Origin: Hymenoscyphus infarciens
Taxonomy: Eukaryota > Ascomycota > Leotiomycetes > Helotiales > Helotiaceae
Length of the DNA: 64,000 nucleotides
Reading direction: 5' to 3'
NCBI GenBank assembly: GCA_001414345.1
Contig: LLCB01000082.1
Coordinates: forward strand, 62,001-126,000
The position numbers and the translations under genes were made by a program. Position 1 is the first letter of the stretch; each line of letters opens with the position of its first letter. The notes beneath the pieces were generated by a model. The model had not been told where the DNA came from, searched no databases, and worked only from the letters and a program-made list of their open reading frames with translations. Of the stretch, positions 1 to 11,745 are shown piece by piece.

Positions 1-300
1 TGCCCACCGAGATACAATTACCCTTGCATCGCATTATCGCGGGGATACCAGAGAGGGAAGAGCGAAACGTGGTTTATACGGAGCTAGCATCGGTGATATA
101 CCCCGGCCACTCTTAAAAAGACTCAAGCTACCACTTTACTAATAATTCAACGGCAGATGCGATATATCGAGACTTCTACCTTTTCGAGCCGATCTGCCTT
201 ACCACATCACCAGCATGCGCGAAGCCTCAACTACAAGATAAGAAGACAGAACGGGATTCGAAAGTTCGAACTAGAATAACGAGCACGGGAATTAGACCTT
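1..300. other. Non-RIP-mutated edge segment, no gene recognised
   Basis: This stretch has ordinary base composition, with frequent CA and TG dinucleotides, unlike everything from about 300 to 19,130. I see no reading frame of useful length and no recognisable motif. The abrupt switch near 300 marks one edge of the AT-rich isochore. Confidence 0.6.
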
Positions 301-1795
301 AGAAGGATCTCTATTATAGCTATTCTACTATAGTATTCTATTAGAGTTTCGAGATCCTGTAATACTTCTTACTCTAGTGCTTAATTAAGAGAATAATACT
401 TATCTGAAATCTTATTAGAATAGCTTCTTCTCTAATAAAGTTAATATACTCGAGTTTCTAGATATTAGTATTATAATTGTTATCTCTACTTTAGTAAGCG
501 TTAGCGTGATATTTTAGTTTTTTTTATCGCTGAAATTCTTATAAAGACTATATATAAGATATATCTCGTTTTTAAAAACTTTTCTAGAGAAGTTAAAAGC
601 TTTTTAAGATTAAGTAGAGACGTCTAAGTAGAGCGCTTATAATCTATAATATAAAAACTTATCTATATTTAGAATATTAATATAAGAGATCTTATTATAA
701 TATTCTCTTAATTCTTCTATTTTTTAAAAGGTTTTCTCTTAGTAACTAAGCTATAAAAGTATATAAAGTATTATAGATTAGAGAGAATTCTAATTTATAA
801 CTTTATTTTCTTTTCTTTATAAGATATACTATTATATTAAACTACTATCTTATTTTTCTTTATATATCTACTTTAATATTTATTCTATAAATATAAAATA
901 AAAGATAATTATTCTATATCTAGTATAAGAGCCTATTTAGCTTATATAAATTATCTAAATATATATAGAGATATTTAATAAGATATTCTAAGTAGTAACC
1001 TCGTATAAGTTAGTATATATTATTAATTATTTCTTAATATATTAAGTGAACGTTTAACTCGTAGTATATACTCTAGTATATATTCTTATATATAATATAG
1101 ATAGATATAAAACATATATATATAAAGTTTTAAAGATTTATATTTCTAGAGGTCTAAATCTTTTTTTAGTAGTATATATTCTAATTATATATATACTGAG
1201 ATATACGAGGTTAAACGAGAGATTTATATAACTTTTAAATCTATATACTAAACACTAGTATATATATAGAATTAGTATATATATATATATATTACCTTCT
1301 GATTTTTGGTAGTATATATCCTAGATATATACGAGCTAAATAGACTCTAAAAGAATAAATACTAAGCGTATTATATTTTAATAAAAGAATATAATTATCT
1401 TTTAAAGCTTTTAATAACTCTCTAGTCTCTAAAGAAGAGTTTTTAAATAATATACTAGAAACTACTTTTTTCTATTATAAATTAATAATAAAAGATATAG
1501 CTAATAAATAATAGAACTACGTATAAATTAGAAGATTTCTCTAAACTAGTTAATACTATATATAAGTTTTATCTCTCTTACTTCTTTAGCTTTTATTAAT
1601 AATATATAAATAGATTTAATAATATAATAGAAGTAATTCTTATAGATTAATAAAAGCTAAAGAATAAAAGAAAAAAAGAGTTTATTCTTAGATATTTTAA
1701 AAGCTTCTATTATTCTTACTTTCTAATTAGTTTACTTTATTACTTATTTAGTAGAGTAATATTAAGTTAAAATAATAAAATATACTTATTATAAT
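300..1795. repeat. RIP-degraded AT-rich repeat relic, unclassified
   Basis: The DNA is very AT-rich and almost lacks CpA and TpG, as expected after CpA-to-TpA mutation by RIP in ascomycetes. Runs of alternating TA occur at about 1,275-1,295, and related motifs containing agtatatat recur between 1,040 and 1,330. No open frame survives in any of the six frames. RIP acts on duplicated DNA, so this was probably a repeat, but I cannot assign a family. It borders the broken LTR of element 3. Confidence 0.6.
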
Positions 1796-1881
1796 AATAT
1801 AAAATACACTTAAAAGAGATATATAGAAGTGTATTTAAAAGAGTAGATACTAGATACTATTATAGAAGAAAAGACTAAACT

Positions 1882-2377
1882 TATAATAGCACGAAATACA
1901 TACAACTATAGTAGAGGTATATAGGAGTACGTATAGTAGAATAACGTATATAGATACTAGGCTCTAATATAGAAGAAAATAATAACTGTCCCTCTACTAT
2001 ACTAAATATAAACGTCTATATATAAGAAGGTTAGAAGCTTCTAAGTTCTAATAATAATAATAACCGAGCCCTGTCTAATATAGCTAATACTAAATAATAA
2101 GAGCTGAAAAGCTAAATATATAACCTCTAATCCTTTAGAAAGCTAAATATATAATATCTGAATCTTAATCCCTTCTATATATAAATGTCGGATATTAATA
2201 CCTTTAGTACTTCGCTTATATAAGTATCGGTTATTCGTAATCTCGGCTCTAGAGGTATTAGAGGTATTAGTACTACTTAGAGGTATTAGCAGTTTTACGA
2301 ATATCGACAATTTAGAATAGTACTATTATATAATAATCTAGCTATTATATAATAATCTAGGATAGTATACTATTATA
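1882..2377 (-). repeat. Element 1 3' LTR
   Basis: This 496-bp copy matches 9,475-9,970 along its whole length and differs mainly by C-to-T and G-to-A changes. It begins TATAATAG and ends CTATTATA on the plus strand, the RIP-mutated forms of TGTAATAG and CTATTACA. The adjoining interior sequence (tcctctcttcttt on the plus strand) is the complement of a polypurine tract, which identifies this copy as the 3' LTR of a minus-strand element. Confidence 0.9.
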
Positions 2378-3139
2378 TCCTCTCTTCTTTAAAAAGACTC
2401 GTCCCGAGTCTTCGGTTGTCGATTAGCATAGTATTAGGTCGATTAGAGTATTTGTTTATCTCTTTATTATAAAGAATATAAATTGTCTTACTATTATAGT
2501 ATCTAGTAGTCGAGGTAGAGTCGGTAGCTAGTAGTATTATTATTTAAGAGCTGATCGCTCTTTATTTACTACTATATACTATATAATAATAGGATATAAA
2601 CGAAAGAGAAGCTAATAATTAGCTAGTAGGTAGAAAGTAGTACGCTACTATAGAGTTGTTATATTCTTACTATTATTATATATTATAATAGTAATTATTA
2701 AGCGACAAATAATAATCGTAAAGCGATAGCTATTATTATAAGTAGTATATTAGTAGACGACTTTTCTACGATTCTAACTTCTCTTCTTCTTTTCTTTTTA
2801 TTTAAATAATATAAATAGTAAGAATACCTTCCGATTAGGTATATTCTTATATACTAACTTATCTCCTAGAATATATATATTATATATATATATATAAAAG
2901 TAAGTTCTTCTCTTCTTAATTAGACCTAATTTAGAGCTAATCCGATATAGTAAAATGCCTTTTCCGTGTCTTCCTAGTACGCTTCTAGCTGTCTACTAAG
3001 TCTGCTACGTTTAATACCTTTAAGTAAAATCTTAGAATAGAGATTACGTATACGCTTTTAAGAAGCTAAAGTTAAAGAAGTATAGGTACTACGTAGAGTA
3101 GAATACTATGTATATTCTAATAAGTTTAATCCTAAATAT

Positions 3140-3720
3140 ATACTAAATTCGTTCTAACTTAGGTAGTTACTATAGTTTATTAAGAAGGAGTTTAGTAAGC
3201 TTATAAGTAAGGAAGAGAAGAGGGAGATTAAGAAGGCTATTAAGGCCTTAGATAAGGTATTAGTTATTACTAGTATAGAGGTACTAAAGAATAGTTTAGA
3301 GATATAGTTCGCTCTCTTAGAGAAGACTTAAGCGCTTTACGCTAAGGTTACTATAAGTACCTCTTACTTATTAGAGAGGTTTTGGTTACTAATATTTAAT
3401 AGTTCTTATACTATACTATAGAGGGTAAGACCTCTATCTAAACCTAGGTTCAAGTCCTCTTTAAGGCCTATCTAAAGAGTTTATAAGCGTCCTCTCTAAA
3501 GCCGGTTATAAGAGGTCGCTAAGGTAAGAAGCGTTCTTATAAGAAGGAGGTAGTAGAGGAAGAGCTGATTTAGGCTCTTTATACTTAAGAGAGTAGAGAG
3601 GAGAATAATAAGTTAAAGGAAGGAGAGGCTATAGTCTAGAGAGAGTTAGTAGGCCCTGTTTTAGTAGTAACTTAGTCTTAGTTCTTTACTTTATTAATTT
3701 CGAATATTCCTACTAGTTAG
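3140..3720 (+). pseudogene. Antisense accessory reading frame of element 1
   Basis: Plus-strand translation in the register of base 3,182 gives a coherent, highly charged Lys/Glu/Arg-rich sequence, including SKEEKREIKKAIKALDK. It is broken only by TAA and TAG codons, which RIP would make from Gln codons. It runs opposite to gag-pol, between the chromodomain and the 3' LTR. The same frame is recognisable in element 2 on its own antisense strand (about 15,700-16,150), with KKKKREIKKATKALDK at the matching place. Antisense frames in this position are known from some plant Gypsy elements; the function of this one is unknown. An upstream ATG at 2,955 is in another frame, so a start or intron could not be settled. 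Confidence 0.45.
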
Positions 3721-6700
3721 TGTTTTATCTCGGGTTTTTATTATAAGTTCTTTATTAAGAGTAACTAGAATTAGAGAGTATTAATATTATAAATTAACTC
3801 TTTTACTTAATTCTTATCTAATTCCTATATATTAAGCTATTTAGAGAGGTGTCGAGGTAGTCTCGGCTTATCTAGATATTTAGTATAAAAGTCTCTTAGA
3901 CGATATAATAAACTCTAAAAATTATCTATAAAATACTAAGTAAGATCTAAATTATATCTAACTTATTTTACTTAATACTATAGCTATCTTCTAAAAAGTC
4001 TATTATTAAGTATTTCTTATATCTTCTATTCTTATATACTTTTAATAATATCTAGTAGAGGCTCTAGAGCCTCTTATCTTAGTAGAGAAGTGTTTAGATC
4101 CTTTAAAAGTATATTAGAGGTAAAAACATTATAAATTAATAAGCTTTTAAGAAGTTTTAGCTTATAAAAGTATCTTATACATTCTAGTATTTTAAAAGGT
4201 CCTATTTACTATTTAATAAGCTTTTAACTAGAACGATTTATCTTAAGATTCTTAGTAGATAAGTAGACTTTATCTCTAATATCTTAGTTAATAGCTCTTT
4301 AGTACTAGTTTATACTATTCTCTATCTTTTTCTAAGCCTTACTTATATTATCTTTAGCTATCCTCTAAGTAGAGTATATATATTAAGCTACTTTTACTAC
4401 CTTATTATAGTTAAGTCGTTCTTAAGAAATAGAAGTCTTTAGTATATTCTAGTTCTATAAAGTCTTTAGATCGAGTCTAAACTTAAGCTAATAAGAGGTT
4501 ATACTAATAAATAAGTATAAAAGTGTTATTTATACTCTATTTATTAAGAGGATTAATTTACTCTAGTTATCTTAATAGTAGATTATAAAAGACCTTAGTC
4601 TCTAATTAATATATTAGTTTATTATCTCTATCTATTTATCTATCTATTTATAGTAAGTAGTACTAAGCTTAAGCTTAATACTAATTATTTAATAAAATTT
4701 AGTCTAAAATAATAATATAAATTAAAGTCTTTAATTAGATATAATTAATTTAAAATAGTAGCTAAAATAGTAAATCTATTAAATAAAGAGTTTAGCTAGT
4801 CTTTTAGTATCTATAGTTAAGTAATAGAGTATTAATACTAAATCCTTTCTAAGTTAGTTAATAAATACTAATATAGTATTAAATCTATATTTATCTTTTA
4901 AGAATAATTTAAAGTCTATATATAAATATTATATAAAATAGTTAAGTATAAGTAAGAGGTAAAGAAAGCCTTATTACTTAGTTTATTAAGGATAAGAGTA
5001 TTTATAAGCTTAATAATTCCCTATATATCTTTTATAGTCTAAAAACATTCTAGCCTAGTAGTAGTATTATACTAATAACTAGTATATCTTTTTTATACTT
5101 AAGTAAGTACTAGATACTTAGTTATAGACTTCTTAGATTAGTTTTATATAGAGTTTAGTATTCTTTTAAATATAAAGTTAATCCTTAAAAAGTAGTAAAT
5201 TATTTAATAAGAGGTAGTATCTATCTAGAAGTTAATAACGTTCTTTCTAAAAGGAGTATAGGTTATCTTCCTTTAACTTCTAAATTATATTTAAACTTAT
5301 TCTTAGAATATTATCTAACTAAATTATATTAAGAGAAGTAGACTATTCTTATAAAAAGGTTTAAGTAAGTTTAATATTAATTTAAGAGTCTAAATAATTA
5401 AGTGTTAAAAGAGTACATAAGCGGCTATCTACTTTAGCTTAATTATAGGTTTTTAGGTCTTACTTATATTAGATTAATATATCTGCTTTTTAATTACTCT
5501 TCTTAGATATAAATTAGATTTAGAAGTTAAAGTCTAATAGAAACTCTATTTATTAAACTTACTTAGTTATAAGTAGCTTAGTTATTATAAAGTATTCTAA
5601 TAATTTATAATCTAAATATATATTAATATACTTTTAATATAATATAAGTTTAAGATACTATTTCTTAAAAGCTTCTATAATAGTAAATAGCTCTTTGTTA
5701 TAGATTTCCTAGTTTAATTTATAGCTAACTAGGACGTATAAGTAGAACTTAATAAAGTATTAAAGGCTATTATATTATTATAAGAATATACTTACTATTA
5801 CTTCTTTTAAAAAGTCTATTTCTACCTTTATATTATAATTAAGGTTAAAGTAGTATAAGGTTTATATAATAAGTAGTTAAGTCCTTAGTACTTTAAAAGC
5901 TTTATTATATTTAAGTGTTTATAGAAATAGCTTTATAAGGCGTGTTATTATAGTTAGAGATTTAGTAATTTTAGTATAACCTTTAATAAATTATTTATAA
6001 AATCCTATAAACTTTAAATAAGACTTTATACTTATTATAGTATTAGGTTAAACCTAGTTTTATAAAGGCTTTACTTTTTTAAAGTTAACTTTAAGTCCTT
6101 TTATAGTTAAGATAAATCCTAAGTATTTAACTTTAGTAATACTAAATTTGCTTTTCTTAATATCTACTTAGAGTCTTACTTCTTAAAGCTAATTTAGAAC
6201 CTTCTTAACCTATTTTTTATATTCTTTAATAGTATTTAAATAAATTAAAATATTATTTAAGTAGGTAATATAGAAGTTATTTAAATAGTTAATTAAGACG
6301 TTGTTTATATAATGTTAATAAGTAGTAAAGCTATTATAGAGTTTAAAAGAGAGGACTTTATATTTATATATACTATACCTAGTTTTAAACATAGTTATCT
6401 CTTTTAAGTTAGAGTTTATTTAAATATAATAGAAAGCTTATCTAATATCTAATTTAATAAAGATTTTAGCTATCTTTATCTTAAAAAGAAGCTTATTAAT
6501 ATAAGGGATTAGGTAGAGATTATTTTAGATTAGAGTATTTAGCTTCTTATAATTAATATAGAACTATAACTTATTACTATTAGCCTTTTTAATAAAGAGT
6601 ATAAGAGAGATAAAAGAGCTATTACTATTAATAATAAACCCTTTATCTAGGTTTTTTATAAGATACTCTTTTATAGTCTTAAGCTTTATAGTTAACTATT

Positions 6701-9474
6701 AATATAAAGGTAAAAAGAAGTTAAGAAGTAGCTTATTTAAAGTAATCTTATAATTATATTTATAATAAGAAGGAAGCTTATTAAAAGCTACTTTTAAGAA
6801 TATATCTTTATAGAATAAGTAATACTTTAGAAGTTAGGCTTATATTAGAGCTCTTATCTTATTATCGTCTTAGAGAGAGGCTAATCTCTTATTAATAACC
6901 TAATCTAGCTTATAGAGGCTTATTATATAAAACTCTAAATTAAGCTATTTTATATTATAATATATTACGTTAGTACTTATTTTATAAATAAAGAAGTATA
7001 AGGTCTAGCCTTTCGAGGCTATACTAGTAGTTTATAGAGGCTTTAGACTAAAGTTAGATATTAAAATTTTAGAAGATATTATTATAAATAGAAGTAATAA
7101 CTTAGCTATATATATAAGTCTACTCTTTTTATGTCTTTCTTATTACTAGATAGTATATTCTCTTTAGTTTATATCTAACTAGTGATTTAAAAAAGGTTTC
7201 TAGTTCTAGCTAGAAAGAGAAAGTAAAATTTCCTTACTATAGTAGAGAGTTAGAGAGTATTTAGCTAGCTAAGTGATCTAGTTCTTTAAGAGATTAAGAA
7301 GAACTTTAAAATAGTTTAACTACTTATTACTAATAATTAAGTCTTATTATCTAAGGTCTAGGATAATAAAGAGATAGTTATAAATATAACGTTTATTTAT
7401 ATTTAGATATAGTTATATAAACTAATTTACTTAGCTTTTAGTACTATTATTATATCTATAAATAGATATTAAATAAAGTAGTTTCTAGATCTTTAAACCT
7501 ATTACTTTTAATAATTATAAAGCTAAGAGTTAATTTAAAAATAAGTACTTATTTATTTCTATATCTACTAAAGCTTATATTTTAATACTATATCTCTATA
7601 TACTAAGAGTAGTATTTATAAGGAACTATTTTCCTCTTATAAGCTTAGAAAGGTTAAGTCTAGCTAGATTATATTTATATAGGCTTAGGAAAGTATTTTT
7701 ACCTAGGCCTCTTTATTTTCCTCTTAACTTAGGTTAGAGTTAAAGTACTCTTTAAGTAGTTATTCTTTCTTAGGTTAATTATCTTCCTCTATCTTATTAA
7801 TACTAGGTAGATTAGAATAGTTAGGCTTAATATACCTAGGTTTTCTATAATTATAGTACTTTATACTAGTAGAGAGTTAGTCTATAAATAAAGTTTTTAA
7901 TCTTTTGCTAGTAGAAGAGAGTCTAGAAGTTTAAGAAGTTTTTTAAGAAGTAAAATAAAGTCTATATAAGAGTAGTAAGGTTTTTATTAAAGAACTAGAT
8001 AAGATTTAGTTAGTATTAGGCTTTTAGTAAGATAAGCTTATTATAATAGGTTTTTTAATACTTATTATACTAGTTATATATAACTTAGTATTATAACACT
8101 GTTCCTTATTTATAAATAATAAGTCTTTTACTATCTTATTAAAGTTAGTATTCTAGTATCTCTTACTATTAACTAATTAGGTTTAGAGCTAAGACGTAAG
8201 TTTATCTTATATATAGTAGAACTTATCTTACTTAAATACTTCTCTAAGTATTACTATACTTAAAAAGTAACTTTTAAATTCTATAAAACTTTCTTTTATA
8301 TAACTCTTCTATCTTATCTAAAGAGACTAAAACGTATTCTAGGTATTCTCCTTCTTATAACCTATTAGATAATAGATATTAAGAAGCTTAATTATCTCTT
8401 TATAGTTCTTAAATACTATCTTACTTATATTAAACTTATATTAGAGCTCTAAGTAGCTCTAGATAAGTTTTATTATTATCTCTTAAATAAGAGCTTTATA
8501 AGTTAAAGGCGTCTAATAATAGTTAGCGTTTATATAGAGTTAATTACATATTAATATTCTCTATTACTTATATATAAGTAAAATACTATTATCTAAAAGT
8601 TTAATTTTTTCTATAATCTTACTTTTAATAAGTTAAAAAGCTTTTAAAGTACTTTTAGGTTATAGATATAGAGTAGATTATAGTAAGAGAGGAATATTAA
8701 AAGTAGAGTCTTACTTATAATAATAGTTTAAAGAAGTAGAAGAAAGTATTTATATAAGTTAGATAAGACTTAGACTTTAGTTATTATTTAGAAGTTATTA
8801 ACTAATTTACTATACTAGGTCTAATAATTAAGTAATCTAATTATCTTACTCTAAAATTCTCTATTCTTTTTCTTAATCTTTAGCCTCTATAGCTTAGATT
8901 ATACCTTATATCTCGTCTATATTAGAGAAGTCTTATTAATCTCTTTAGCTTCTAAGCGCTAGGCCTTTACCTTTATTATTCTTAGGCTTCTTACTATTCT
9001 TAGAAGTATAGTACTAAGTTAGAGACCTTTTAGTAGAGGCTTAACTTTATTCTCTAAGAGGTTGCTCTATACTTAGAAGTAGAGCTTAAGAGAGACTAGA
9101 AGTTACTTTAGATTCTAATATATTAAATATTAAATTAAGAGAGAGAGGGAGTAGGATTAGATTTAGAAGCCTTCTAGATAACTATTATAAGTTAACTTAT
9201 TTACTAAATCTAGAGTTATTAAGACTCTTAAGAATACTTAGTGTATTCTAATCTCTTAATATATACTAAAACACGATTTTTACTAGCTATTTATATAGAT
9301 AATAAACCCTACTATTACTAGCTATCTAAGTAGTCTTTAATTACCTAGCTATATAAGAATATCGTTATAATATTCTAAATTAAGTATAAATCGACTTCTA
9401 AATAAGAAGTAGTAATAAGCTTAAAAAGAGATATTATTAAGGCTATTACTAGTAAAGAATAGTTATTATTTTTA

Positions 9475-9970
9475 TATAATAGTACGAAATATATATAACT
9501 ATAGTAGAGGTATATAAGAGTACGTATAGTAGAATAACGTATATAGATACTAGGCTCTAATATAAAAGAAAATAATAACTATCTCTCTACTATACTAAAT
9601 ATAAACGTCTATATATAAGAAGGTCGAAAGCTTCTAAGTTCTAATAATAATAATAACCGAGCCTTGCCTAATATAGCTAATACTAAATAATAAGAGCTAA
9701 AAAGCTAAATATATAACCTCTAATCTTTTAGAAAGCTAAACATATAATATCTAAACCTTAATCCCTTTTATATATAAATATTAGACATTAATACCTTCGA
9801 CACTTCGCTTGTATAAGTATTAGTTATTCGTAATCTCGGCTCTAGAGATATTAGAGATATTAGCACTACTTAGAGATATCGGCAGTTTTACGAATACCGA
9901 CAATTCAGAATAGTGCTATTATATAATAATCCAGCTATTACATAATAATCCAGGATAGTATACTATTACA
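9475..9970 (-). repeat. Element 1 5' LTR
   Basis: This is the second 496-bp LTR. Its outer end still reads CTATTACA, the only terminus in the cluster that keeps the canonical CA/TG end. Near that end a unit resembling ctattacataataatccag occurs twice in tandem (about 9,917-9,955). It is followed immediately by the target duplication AAACT. Confidence 0.9.
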
Positions 9971-11418
9971 AAACTAAGCTTTTTCTAACTATAGAAGAGT
10001 AAGCAGCTATATATAAGAGATTTAGACTATAGAAAAAGAGAGTTAGATAATATAAAAAGATTTAAAATCTAAATCTAAAACCTTTCTAAATTAGATAATA
10101 TAAAGTAATAACTACTAAAACCTTATATATATAATATATAATATATAATCTCGACTTTTTAAAATAGCTAGCTATTATATCTCTCTCTTTTAAAAAAGAC
10201 TTATTTTAAGTCTTCGTATTATTCTTCTCGAGACTAAATCGAGATACTATAAGTATTTTATATTCTTTTAGTTAAAATTATTTAGCGAGATATTAGTTAG
10301 AGTCTAAATCGTAGATAACCTAATTCGTGAATACTTATAAAAGAGACTTTATTCTAGTTATTTTATATTAAAGTAAATATCTATATTCGTATTTACTAAA
10401 AGAGTAAAGTCTATCTTATCTAAGTAGTCTTATAAGTCGAAGAGAGTTTAGAGTAGAGTTAGCTAGTAGTTAGTTATAAATATTAAGAGTAATATCTTAG
10501 CTAAGAGCTTACTTCGAGAGTATATCGATTCGTATCTAATTCGAAAAATTCAAATAAAAAACTTCTAGTCTTATTAAAAGTAAAAAGAGTAAAGAAATTA
10601 AGAAGATAAAAAGAGTAAGACTCTATAAAAGAAGAGAGTTAGTAAGGTTTTAGCTAGTTAAAAAGAGTTATTACTAAATATTAATATATTATCTAAAGTC
10701 TAAGATAATAAAAGTTCTACTTTATTCTCTCTTCGATTCTAGTTAGAACTAGAGTACTCTATAAAGACTTATTTTCATCTTCTAATTCTACTTCCTCTAT
10801 ACTAGAAGTAGAACTAATAGTTAAAGATCTACTTTCTAGTTATAGCGAGTTTAAAGCTAAACTAGATAAAGAAGTAGTATTTATTTTAACTAAAGAGTTA
10901 GCTATTATTTAGTATTATTCTTTATCTAAAGCTAAAAGATCTACTACTATTTTAATAAAGTTATAATTCTAATATCTTTTCTTTATAATAGCTAAGTTTT
11001 AAAGCTAAGATATAATCTTCTTCTATATATAAAAGAACTTTTCTAATTCTAGTATTTTACTAAGTATAGCTATATTTAAAAAGTAAGCTCTAAAGTTAGT
11101 AAAAGTTTCTTTAGTATAATCTTCTATTTATAAGACTCTAAAAGTATTCTAAGTATTCTCTATCTTATAGCTAGTTAAATAGTATAACTCTAAAAAAGTA
11201 ATTATATCTTCTTAATCTTTAAAAGTAAGAACTAATTCTAATATCTCTCTATATCTAAGCTCTAGGTAGTTCCTAGTAAGTCTAGTTATTATACTTTAAA
11301 TAAGAGCTTTTTAAGTAAATAAAGTAGAAAAATAGTCGATATTTACTAGAAGTCTATTATATACTAATATCTTCTATTATTAGTATATAAGTGAAATACT
11401 ATTATTTAAAGGTTTAAT

Positions 11419-11745
11419 TATAATAGCACGCTATTCTGAATTATTAGCATTTGTAAAACTACTAATACTTCTACGACTTATTAGATAGAAGGTGTTAAAG
11501 AGAGTAAGAATTAGATATTATATGTTTTACTTTAAAGTCTTATATATTTAGCTATAAAGCTCTTATTATTTTAGTAGCTATATTAAGAAGGACTCGGTTA
11601 TTATTCTTATTAGAACTTGGTAGTCTCTAATCTCTTATATATAGATATTTATACTTAGTATAGAAGAAGAATAGTTATTATTTTCTTCTATATTAGTACC
11701 TAGTATCTATATACGTTATTCTTCTATATATTTCGTACTATTATA
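11419..11745 (+). repeat. Element 2 5' LTR
   Basis: This LTR is 327 bp. It aligns with 16,934-17,293 but lacks about 33 bp near its 3' end (the stretch represented at about 17,244-17,276 in the other copy). It begins TATAATAG and ends CTATTATA. Confidence 0.88.

Larger units (their letters stand above)
1882..9970 (-). mobile_element. Element 1: full-length chromodomain Gypsy LTR retrotransposon, RIP-inactivated
   Basis: The element is 8,089 bp and is bounded by two 496-bp LTRs and a perfect 5-bp target duplication, AAACT (1,877-1,881 and 9,971-9,975). Read on the minus strand the order is as follows. Gag has a zinc knuckle near 7,815-7,861, its cysteines and histidine now tyrosine. An aspartic-protease DTG-like site lies near 7,540-7,590. 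Reverse transcriptase lies at about 5,900-7,000, with the YxDD box at about 6,237-6,275 changed to YLNN. RNase H and then integrase follow (HHCC region about 5,000-5,200), with a chromodomain-like segment at about 3,880-4,060. A polypurine tract lies next to the 3' LTR at 2,378-2,392. A domain order ending integrase-chromodomain is typical of chromoviruses. Stops throughout are TAA/TAG where CAA/CAG is expected. It inserted into the 3' LTR of element 3. Confidence 0.9.
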
